34,858 nucleotides of DNA, taken from Clostridia bacterium. GTDB taxonomy: Bacteria > Bacillota > Clostridia > Oscillospirales > CAG-272. Below, one piece after another: positions 28,907-34,858 of this stretch. Position numbers and translations under genes: made by a program. The notes beneath the pieces are model-generated. The model did not search any database, was not told where the DNA came from, and saw only the letters and a list, made by a program, of their open reading frames with translations. The DNA lies in the NCBI GenBank assembly GCA_017466375.1, contig JAFTUH010000004.1:1-34858 (forward strand), in the 5' to 3' direction. Position 1 is the stretch's first letter. The number at the start of each line of letters is the position of its first letter.

Positions 28907-30960
28907 AAATCACAGTTGCGTCCCACGGCGGATTCTGCTTCGGCGTGCGCCGTGCTACCGAGGCGGTGGAGGACGCCATCGTCCGCGGTGATTCCGAAAT
29001 CGTGACGCTCGGGCGGCTGATCCACAATGACGGATACTGCTCGTCATTGGCTGCAAGAGGCGTGAGGGAGATTTCGACCGACGATCTGCCGGCGGTGCTC
29101 GAACGTGTGAAAGCTGGGGCGCCCGTGACCGTCGTCATTCGTGCGCACGGAGAAAATGCGTCCGTGATCGAAATGCTGGAGGCGTGCGCGGCGGAGAATC
29201 CCTCGCTGACCGTGCTCAACTGCACGTGTCCGTTTGTGGAAAAGGTACGAAAGATCGCACGCGAAAATTCCGGGGAGGGACGGCGGTTTTATCTCCTTGG
29301 TGCGCCCGATCATCCCGAGGTGCAGGGGATCATGAGCTGTGCGGACGGAGGTACCGTCTTTGAAACGGCGGAACAGCTTTCCCAGATTTTGGATAGCGAG
29401 GCGTCCGACAAAAGTAATCAAGTGGTAACTGAGGAAGAAATTACCGTTTCCGTGGCCTCCCAGACTACCCAAAAACTGTCCGAATGGAAAAAAAGTTTGG
29501 AAATTCTTAAAAAGGCATATACAAATCCAAAAATTTATGATACAATATGTATTGTGACTGAAGAAAGACAGAAGGAAGCCGCCGACTTGGCAGGGGAATC
29601 CGACGTCATGCTGATCATCGGAAGCCGCGCGAGCTCCAATACAGCCAAGCTGTATGCGGTGTGCCGCGAGCGGTGTCCGCGATCGTACTTGATCGAAGGT
29701 GCATCCGACCTTGCCGGTATCGACTTCACCGGATGTCAGACCGTGTCCATAACTGCCGGCGCATCGACGCCGTACAGCGTAATACAGGAGGTAAAACAAA
29801 CCATGGCAGAGCAAATGGAAAACTTTGCAGAACTTCTCGAGGAATCACTCAAAACTTTAAATACAGGAGACGTAGTTACCGGTGTAATCACCTCGATTTC
29901 GCAGAACGAGATCCATCTGGACCTCGGCGCGAAGACGACGGGTATCATTACGCACGACAAACTGACGGACGATCCGTCCGCAAAACTCTCCGAGCTGTTT
30001 AAGGTCGGTGACGAGATCAAAGCAAAGGTCATCAAAGTAAGCGATATCGACGGTATCGCAACTCTTGATAAGACAAGAGTAGACAACGACGCAAACTGGG
30101 ATCTGATCGTAGCCGCAGCTGAGTCCGGCGAGATCATGGAAGGCCGCGTTGTTGAAGCCGTTAAGGGCGGCGTAATCATCTCGCTCAAGAGCGTTCGCGT
30201 ATTCATCCCGGCATCCCTCACCGGTGTGCCGAAGGACGGCGAGCTCTCCTCCATCGTTGGTACTACCCAGCGCGTGAAGGTCATCGAGATCAAGCCCGAG
30301 AGAAAGAGAGCATACGCATCCATCCGTGCCGTACTCCGTGAAGAGAGAAAGGCGCAGGAGGAAGCATTCTGGAGCACCCTCGAGGAGGGTCAGGAGTTCG
30401 ACGGCGTCATCAAGAGCCTTACCTCTTACGGCGCATTCGTTGACCTCGGCAGCGGTGTAGACGGTATGGTACATACCTCTGAGCTGTCCTGGAAGCACGT
30501 CCGTCAGCCTTCCGATATCGTGAAGGTAGGCGACAAGCTGCACGTATTCGTTAAGTCTATTGACCGCGAGCGCGGCCGCATCTCCCTCGGCCACAAGACT
30601 GAAGACACCAATCCGTGGAACATCTTTACGAGCAAGTACGCTGTCGGCGATGTTGCAAACGTCAAGATCGTATCTCTGATGCCGTTCGGTGCATTTGCCG
30701 AGATCGTTGACGGCGTTGACGGTCTGATCCACATCAGCCAGATCGCCGATCACAAGATCGCAAAGCCGGACGATGTTCTCGCAGTCGGTCAGACGGTGGA
30801 CGTAAAGATCACCGATATCGACATGGATAACAAGAAGATCAGCCTCTCCATCCGTGCTCTTCTTGAGCCGGCAGCAGAAGAGGTCGCTGAGGATGCACCG
30901 GCAGTGTATTCTACCGATGATCCCGAGTCTCTGAAGGCCTTCGAGGGCGACGAGCAGTAA
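28903..30960 (+). CDS. ispH-rpsA: IspH-ribosomal protein S1 fusion
   Basis: A 685-aa bifunctional protein. Residues 1-298 are IspH, the [4Fe-4S] enzyme that makes isopentenyl and dimethylallyl diphosphate from HMBPP. It has Cys12 (GFCFGVRRA), Cys109 (NCTCPFV) and Cys216 (DTICIVTEERQ) as cluster ligands, and His41, HPEV, SQTTQ and SRASSNT for the substrate. Residues 321-655 hold four S1 RNA-binding domains; the third and fourth carry the SYGAFVDLG and PFGAFAEIV patterns of ribosomal protein S1. The fusion is known in Clostridia. A separate start for the S1 part may exist inside the frame. Codon use becomes that of highly expressed genes in the S1 part. Confidence 0.95.
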   Translation: MKITVASHGGFCFGVRRATEAVEDAIVRGDSEIVTLGRLIHNDGYCSSLAARGVREISTDDLPAVLERVKAGAPVTVVIRAHGENASVIEMLEACAAENPSLTVLNCTCPFVEKVRKIARENSGEGRRFYLLGAPDHPEVQGIMSCADGGTVFETAEQLSQILDSEASDKSNQVVTEEEITVSVASQTTQKLSEWKKSLEILKKAYTNPKIYDTICIVTEERQKEAADLAGESDVMLIIGSRASSNTAKLYAVCRERCPRSYLIEGASDLAGIDFTGCQTVSITAGASTPYSVIQEVKQTMAEQMENFAELLEESLKTLNTGDVVTGVITSISQNEIHLDLGAKTTGIITHDKLTDDPSAKLSELFKVGDEIKAKVIKVSDIDGIATLDKTRVDNDANWDLIVAAAESGEIMEGRVVEAVKGGVIISLKSVRVFIPASLTGVPKDGELSSIVGTTQRVKVIEIKPERKRAYASIRAVLREERKAQEEAFWSTLEEGQEFDGVIKSLTSYGAFVDLGSGVDGMVHTSELSWKHVRQPSDIVKVGDKLHVFVKSIDRERGRISLGHKTEDTNPWNIFTSKYAVGDVANVKIVSLMPFGAFAEIVDGVDGLIHISQIADHKIAKPDDVLAVGQTVDVKITDIDMDNKKISLSIRALLEPAAEEVAEDAPAVYSTDDPESLKAFEGDEQ
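29518..29805 (+). promoter_or_regulatory. Candidate internal promoter and start for S1 alone
   Basis: Inside the IspH part TATACA (29518-29523) and TACAAT (29541-29546) are 17 bp apart in a locally AT-rich stretch. At 29786-29791 stands AGGAGG, 11 bases before an in-frame ATG (29803-29805, residue 301), exactly at the domain junction. Translation from there would give a free 385-aa S1 protein. Confidence 0.5.
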
Positions 30961-30968
30961 TCGAATAA

Positions 30969-31003
30969 AAAAGACCTGTGTTTGACACAGGTCTTTTTTG
31001 TGC
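30969..31003 (+). terminator. Terminator of the ispH/rpsA operon
   Basis: AAAAGACCTGTG (30969-30980) pairs perfectly with CACAGGTCTTTT (30986-30997) around TTTGA and is followed by more T. Confidence 0.9.
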
Positions 31004-31084
31004 ATAATACGGCGCGATTTTTATGCACGGTTTGCCGAAAAAGCAAAAAATATTCAGAAAAAATGAATTTTTTATCAAAATCTC

Positions 31085-31113
31085 TTGCAAAACGGAAAAA
31101 TTTGTTGTATAAT
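31085..31113 (+). promoter_or_regulatory. Promoter of the glycine-riboswitch gene
   Basis: TTGCAA (31085-31090) and TATAAT (31108-31113) are 17 bp apart; the RNA starts about ten bases before the riboswitch leader helix. Confidence 0.8.
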
Positions 31114-31128
31114 GGGTAAAAATGGATG

Positions 31129-31241
31129 CTATAGGATACGGAATCCGTTCCGTGTGCCGATAGAACTTTGGAGAAGCTCATTCGATTGAGTGCCGAAGGT
31201 GTAATGCGCGAGCCGCAGATCTCTCAGGCAAAAGGACAAAG
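31129..31241 (+). promoter_or_regulatory. Glycine riboswitch, single aptamer with ghost helix
   Basis: The aptamer (31166-31241) has the conserved GGAGA, the GTGCCGAAGG core and CTCTCAGGCAAAAGGAC, closed by CTTTG/CAAAG. Upstream, where the first aptamer of a tandem would be, only a folded helix remains: CTAT with ATAG around ATACGGAA/TTCCGTGT (31129-31163). This is the 'ghost aptamer' arrangement of single-aptamer glycine riboswitches. The downstream AgcS transporter fits glycine as ligand. Confidence 0.9.
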
Positions 31242-31277
31242 TTTTTATTTTGTTTCCTATTGTTTATGAAGATTTCG

Positions 31278-31305
31278 GGATTGCGCGTTTGCGCGATCCT
31301 TTTTT
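31278..31305 (+). terminator. Glycine-riboswitch expression-platform terminator
   Basis: GGATTGCGC (31278-31286) pairs with GCGCGATCC (31291-31299) around GTTT, followed by six T, 36 bases after the aptamer and 29 before the gene. I did not find an obvious antiterminator strand in the aptamer by eye. Confidence 0.75.
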
Positions 31306-31333
31306 GATTCTATTTTATTTTTTTGGAGGCTTT

Positions 31334-32869
31334 ATGATCGAGCAAATTACCAAAATCAACGATTTCCTGAACCACTGGTCGTGGCTGATTGGTCTCATCT
31401 TCCTGCTCGCAGCAGGTGTTTTGATGACCACTTTGATTAAAGTGTTCCAGGTGTCCCACATCGGACATTGGTTCAAGACGACTGCAGGCAGTCTGTTCAA
31501 GAAGAAAAAGACCGCTGACGGAAAAAATATCTCCCAGTTCCAGGCACTTTGCACCGCGCTTGCCGCTACGGTCGGTACAGGTAACATCGTCGGTGTCGCT
31601 ACGGCAATTATTGTCGGCGGACCCGGCGCGATCTTCTGGATGTGGGTTGCCGCATTTCTCGGTATGGCACTGAAGTTTTCTGAAATCATCCTCGGTATCT
31701 ACTTCCGCCGCCGTAATACGGCAGGCGAATGGTCAGGCGGTGCGATGTACTACCTGACGGACGGTCTCGGCAAAAAGAAGGGTATGGGCATGGTCGGTAA
31801 AATTCTTGCCGTGCTCTTCGCGATCTTTACGATTCTGGCATCGTTCGGTATTGGCAATATGAGCCAGGTTGACAGTATCACAGAGAATATTTCCAATACG
31901 TTCTTTGCAAACAATACGCTCGGTATGATTGCGGGTGTTGAGACGATCAACTGGATCATCGGTCTTGCGCTTGTCGTCATCGTCGGTCTGATCGTGGTCG
32001 GCGGTCTGAAGAGACTGGCAGCCGTTGCCGAAATGGTCGTTCCGTTTATGGCGGGCTTTTATATTATCGGTTCCATCATTATTCTTGCAGTAAACGCCAA
32101 GATGATTCCTGCTGTCTTCGGCTCCATATTCAGCCACGCATTCAACACACAGGCAGTCGAGGGCGGTATCGTCGGTCTGATCACCGTCGTTCTTCTGAAC
32201 GGCTGTAAGCGCGGCGTCTTCTCAAACGAAGCAGGTCTCGGCTCCGCCGTTATGGTTCACTCCTCCGCAGAGGTCAAAGAGCCTGTTAAGCAGGGCATGT
32301 GGGGTATCTTTGAGGTATTCATGGATACGTTCGTAATCTGCACCATGTCCGCGCTCGTTATGCTTTCCTCCGGTCTCGTTGATTTGGATACTGTGAATCT
32401 TGATCAGGTTGTCAAAATCGGCGGTGAGTTCATCACCTCCGACGATAAGGCGCTGCTTGCTCCGGCAGCATTCGGTCAGACGTTCGGTCAGTTCGGTGAG
32501 ATCTTTGTGGCGATCGCTATGTTCTTCTTCGCGTTTACTACCGTTCTCGGCTGGAGCCAGTACGGTGCCAAGGCTGTCGAATATCTCGGCGGTGTTAAGG
32601 CTGCGAAGGTGTATAAGGTTATCTTCGTTCTTATGACGATCTCCGGTGCGCTGATGACCTCCTCCCTCGCATGGGATATTTCCGATACGTTTAATGCGCT
32701 CATGATGATCCCCAACCTGATTGCCGTGATCGTGCTCAGTCCGCTGGTTGCCAAGCTCACGAAGAACTATGTGGACAGACGCATCAAGGGCAAGAAGGAC
32801 GTAGCGCCGATGCTTTCCTACGATCCCGAAATCCAGAAGGAAATGGAGCAGGATCTTTACAAGGATTAA
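31334..32869 (+). CDS. AgcS-family alanine/glycine:cation symporter
   Basis: A 511-aa membrane protein with about eleven helices, of the amino acid carrier family AgcS/AlsT that imports alanine or glycine with Na+ or H+. Family motifs: ATVGTGNIVGVATAI, GGPGAIFWMWVAAFLGMALK, WSGGAMYYLTDGLG, GVFSNEAGLGSA and GWSQYGAKAVEY. The ATG at 31334 follows GGAGG; the frame opens earlier inside the terminator. The glycine riboswitch in front makes glycine the likely substrate. Whether the riboswitch turns it on or off is not decided by sequence alone; ligand-induced silencing would be expected for an importer used for scavenging, induction for catabolic use. Confidence 0.93.
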   Translation: MIEQITKINDFLNHWSWLIGLIFLLAAGVLMTTLIKVFQVSHIGHWFKTTAGSLFKKKKTADGKNISQFQALCTALAATVGTGNIVGVATAIIVGGPGAIFWMWVAAFLGMALKFSEIILGIYFRRRNTAGEWSGGAMYYLTDGLGKKKGMGMVGKILAVLFAIFTILASFGIGNMSQVDSITENISNTFFANNTLGMIAGVETINWIIGLALVVIVGLIVVGGLKRLAAVAEMVVPFMAGFYIIGSIIILAVNAKMIPAVFGSIFSHAFNTQAVEGGIVGLITVVLLNGCKRGVFSNEAGLGSAVMVHSSAEVKEPVKQGMWGIFEVFMDTFVICTMSALVMLSSGLVDLDTVNLDQVVKIGGEFITSDDKALLAPAAFGQTFGQFGEIFVAIAMFFFAFTTVLGWSQYGAKAVEYLGGVKAAKVYKVIFVLMTISGALMTSSLAWDISDTFNALMMIPNLIAVIVLSPLVAKLTKNYVDRRIKGKKDVAPMLSYDPEIQKEMEQDLYKD

Positions 32870-32882
32870 AGGAAGAGAATGC

Positions 32883-32940
32883 GGGGAAAACCTTTTTGAA
32901 AAAAGTTTTTCCCCGTCCCCCTTTTCAAAAACTTTTGAAC
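32883..32940. repeat. Dispersed CTTTTTGAAAAAAG hairpin repeat, copy 2
   Basis: GGGGAAAA-C-CTTTTT pairs with AAAAAG-T-TTTTCCCC (32883-32914), then a C run and CAAAAACTTTTGAA. Layout and flanks match copy 1 at 24009, while the arm bases differ in a compensating way. Confidence 0.6.
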
Positions 32941-32944
32941 GAAT

Positions 32945-32971
32945 AAACGGACGGCTTTGTCGTCCGTTTTT
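32945..32971 (+). terminator. Terminator between the convergent AgcS genes
   Basis: AAACGGACG (32945-32953) pairs with CGTCCGTTT (32961-32969), followed by TTC. Confidence 0.65.
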
Positions 32972-32980
32972 CTGTTGAAT

Positions 32981-34309
32981 CTATGCTTCAATTTGCTTTC
33001 TGAGACGAAGCACGCACGCGACGTTCACGATTGTCATCACCGAGACGGTCATGTCCGCCCACTGCCACAGGATCCCCGGCTGCAGAAGCGCGCCTGCAAA
33101 CGTCGCACCGACGGAGAGGGCGATATACAGAATCCGAGCACCGCGCGCCGGTGCAAAGTATCGGATCGCCTCGATGCCGTAGCAGCTTTGGCAGACGACG
33201 GTCGCATAGGCGAAGAGGAGGATGCTGATTCGGAGAAAGCGATCCGCCGCCGTGCCGAGGAGGGTACCGCCTACCGATGCGCCGAGACGTGTATACGCCG
33301 CGAGGGATAAACCGATGCCGTCCAAGCCCTCGCCGTCCGCATAAAGCAGGATCACCAGCGCTGTCATCGTGCAGAGCACCACCGTATCCGCGAATACTTC
33401 AAACAGCCCGAAGCACCCCTGATGATGCGGCGATTTCACATTTGCACAGGCGTGTGCCGTCGGTGCGGTGCCGCATCCCGCCTCGTTGGAAAAGATGCCG
33501 CGCGTGATGCCGAATCGGAGCGCACGGCTCACGCCAAATCCGAGCACACCGCCGCCCACAGAGGCGAAATCGAACGCCTCGCACACAATTTTCGCACAGA
33601 TTCGCGGGATCTCCGACGCGTACGCGATCAGAATCGTCCCCGACAGAAGAATGTACAGAGCGGCGAGAATCGGGATCAGCACGACCGTGATCGCGGACAG
33701 GCGGCGCATCCCGCCCGCCATCGTGAAAACGGTGAACGCGGCAAACAGCGCGGCGAATAAGATCGGAGGGATCTCCACGCAGTCTGCGGCGGCGCGCACC
33801 TGGATCACGTTGCCCGTGAGCAGGGAATTGAGGAGGCATAAAACGGCAAATATCCCGCCGAGGGCGGAGGCAAAACGACGCCCGATCGCGCTTTTGGCGG
33901 CGGTACGCAGCCCGTCTCGGATGTAGTACATGGCGCCGCCGTAGTGTGTCGTCTGCCCATCCTCCCGGCGTACGCGGCGGTGGCGGACGGCGAGGAATAC
34001 CTCCGCATATTTCACCGACATCGCCGCGAGCGCACCGATGAGCATCCAGAAAACCGCCCCCGCGCCGCCTGCCGTGATCGCCGTCGCTACGCCCGCGATA
34101 TTGCCGACACCGAGCGTGCCCGCGAGTGCCATTGTCAAGGCGGCAAAAGGAGACGTGCCGCCCGTGTCCGCGCCGGAGAGCATCGTTTTTACCGTGCGGA
34201 TCGGATGCCGGATCCAGAAAAAGCGAAGCTTGATTCCGAAAAAAATCCCCGCCGCAAGGAGGATGCACGGCATCAGAACGCCGCTTATGATGCTTGCCGC
34301 CGATTCCAT
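32981..34309 (-). CDS. Second AgcS-family amino acid:cation symporter
   Basis: A 442-aa member of the same family as the convergent gene at 31334, shorter and clearly divergent. It keeps GTLGVGNIAGVATAI, GGAGAVFWMLIGALAAMSVKYAE, YGGAMYYIRDGL, GIFSNEAGCGTAP and CQSCYGIEAIRYF, with about ten helices. The ATG at 34307-34309 has GGAGGGAA upstream. GC-rich codon use differs from the more neutral codons of the first gene, so this is not a recent tandem duplication. No riboswitch precedes it in the short gap to the groES leader. Substrate probably alanine, glycine or serine. Confidence 0.92.
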   Translation of the reverse strand: MESAASIISGVLMPCILLAAGIFFGIKLRFFWIRHPIRTVKTMLSGADTGGTSPFAALTMALAGTLGVGNIAGVATAITAGGAGAVFWMLIGALAAMSVKYAEVFLAVRHRRVRREDGQTTHYGGAMYYIRDGLRTAAKSAIGRRFASALGGIFAVLCLLNSLLTGNVIQVRAAADCVEIPPILFAALFAAFTVFTMAGGMRRLSAITVVLIPILAALYILLSGTILIAYASEIPRICAKIVCEAFDFASVGGGVLGFGVSRALRFGITRGIFSNEAGCGTAPTAHACANVKSPHHQGCFGLFEVFADTVVLCTMTALVILLYADGEGLDGIGLSLAAYTRLGASVGGTLLGTAADRFLRISILLFAYATVVCQSCYGIEAIRYFAPARGARILYIALSVGATFAGALLQPGILWQWADMTVSVMTIVNVACVLRLRKQIEA

Positions 34310-34442
34310 AGCTTCCCTCCGTGCCCGTTATATATCTAATATGTATGCGATCGCGTGCGGCGTTAGCACTTCCGGAACGGAAGTGGCGCACAGGGACGTT
34401 CGGGAAGAATTGTTAAATATATGTGAATATTCAAAAAAAGAC

Positions 34443-34471
34443 TTGATTTTCCGCGCTGTGCGGTATAGAAT
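34443..34471 (+). promoter_or_regulatory. Promoter of groES
   Basis: TTGATT (34443-34448) and TAGAAT (34466-34471) are 17 bp apart; transcription starts near 34478, just before the CIRCE element. Confidence 0.7.
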
Positions 34472-34485
34472 ATATCTCGTGAGGT

Positions 34486-34512
34486 TTGGCACTCCAAAAA
34501 CAAGAGTGCTAA
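34486..34512 (+). promoter_or_regulatory. CIRCE operator (HrcA binding site)
   Basis: TTGGCACTC-N9-GAGTGCTAA, the HrcA operator with a single mismatch (G for A at position 3) in the left arm. Heat-shock control of groES by HrcA follows from established knowledge. Confidence 0.95.
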
Positions 34513-34573
34513 ATCAAAAAGGATCCCCAAAAAATATTTTGTGCGAGAGCACAGTTTACAGGAGGTTTTCATT

Positions 34574-34858
34574 ATGACTATAAAGCCTTTGGCAGACCGC
34601 GTTGTTGTCTGCGCCATCGAAGCGGAGGAGACCACCAAGACTGGCATCATTCTCCCCGGCAGTGCACAGGAGAAGCCGCAGGTTGCAGAAGTAATCGCTG
34701 TCGGCCCCGGCGGTCTTGTGGACGGTAAGGAAGTCACCATGACGGTAAAGGTCGGTGACCGCGTTATCACGAGCAAGTATGCAGGCACCGAAGTCAAGTG
34801 CAACGGCAAAGAGTACAACATCGTTCGTCAGAGCGATATCCTCGCCATCGTTGAGTAA
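34574..34858 (+). CDS. groES: Co-chaperonin GroES
   Basis: A complete 94-aa GroES ending at the last base of the window. It has the usual KPLADRVVV start, the mobile loop ETTKTGIILPGSAQEKPQ that contacts GroEL, and the GDRVITSKYAGTEVK barrel strand. AGGAGG stands 9 bases before the ATG. groEL would be expected just beyond the window. Regulation: CIRCE in the leader. Confidence 0.97.
   Translation: MTIKPLADRVVVCAIEAEETTKTGIILPGSAQEKPQVAEVIAVGPGGLVDGKEVTMTVKVGDRVITSKYAGTEVKCNGKEYNIVRQSDILAIVE

Overview
The window looks like a chromosomal segment of an anaerobic, gut-type member of the Clostridia (Firmicutes), probably near Oscillospirales/Christensenellales; I cannot place it more precisely. 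The grounds are AGGAGG-type ribosome sites, sigma-A promoters with 17-bp spacers, a CIRCE element before groES, a GGGtGRT/NifU-like iron-sulfur pair, a TepA-type ClpP relative, long-form HPF, and the IspH-ribosomal protein S1 fusion typical of Clostridia. Core genes are GC-rich by eye; several accessory stretches (about 4.1-5.0, 12.3-13.9, 16.1-18.6 kb) are more AT-rich.

Layout. 1-1 kb: minus-strand iron-sulfur scaffold gene and the start of a GGGtGRT gene. 1.2-4.0 kb: tepA-like gene, then an ABC-class ATPase (PF09818 type) behind a leader with a four-codon ORF and two tandem terminators. 4.07-5.03 kb: a lipoprotein islet bounded by a duplicated 3' end of comM, followed by comM on the minus strand. 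6.6-12.1 kb: a small ribbon-helix-helix protein, then a yybP-ykoY (Mn2+) riboswitch heading a six-gene operon: zinc-ribbon membrane protein, DUF5722-like protein, RsmE, RsmF-like rRNA methyltransferase and a pair of short ChrA transporters.

12.1-18.6 kb is the plastic part: three XRE regulators, a two-gene membrane module with SHOCT-like tails, a dispersed palindromic repeat, a GH3 glycosidase, a decayed gene with a perfect promoter and three shared operators, and an array of copies of the 3' end of tRNA-Gln, including two exact 156-bp units and a small membrane-protein islet.

18.7-34.9 kb is mostly housekeeping: a 33-aa membrane peptide and an RsuA-type pseudouridine synthase, tex, a stand-alone sugar-importer ATPase, hpf, asd, then an RpiR regulator-BaiN-like flavoprotein-cmk-plsC-ispH/rpsA operon with overlapping genes, a glycine riboswitch controlling an AgcS amino-acid:cation symporter, a second convergent AgcS gene without that riboswitch, and CIRCE-groES at the right edge.

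The most interesting items are the tRNA-Gln 3'-end array with hairpins that differ in sequence but keep their pairing, the Mn2+ riboswitch over an operon ending in ChrA genes, the attenuator-like leader of the PF09818 ATPase, and the islet at the 3' end of comM. No CRISPR array, transposase or integrase gene was seen.
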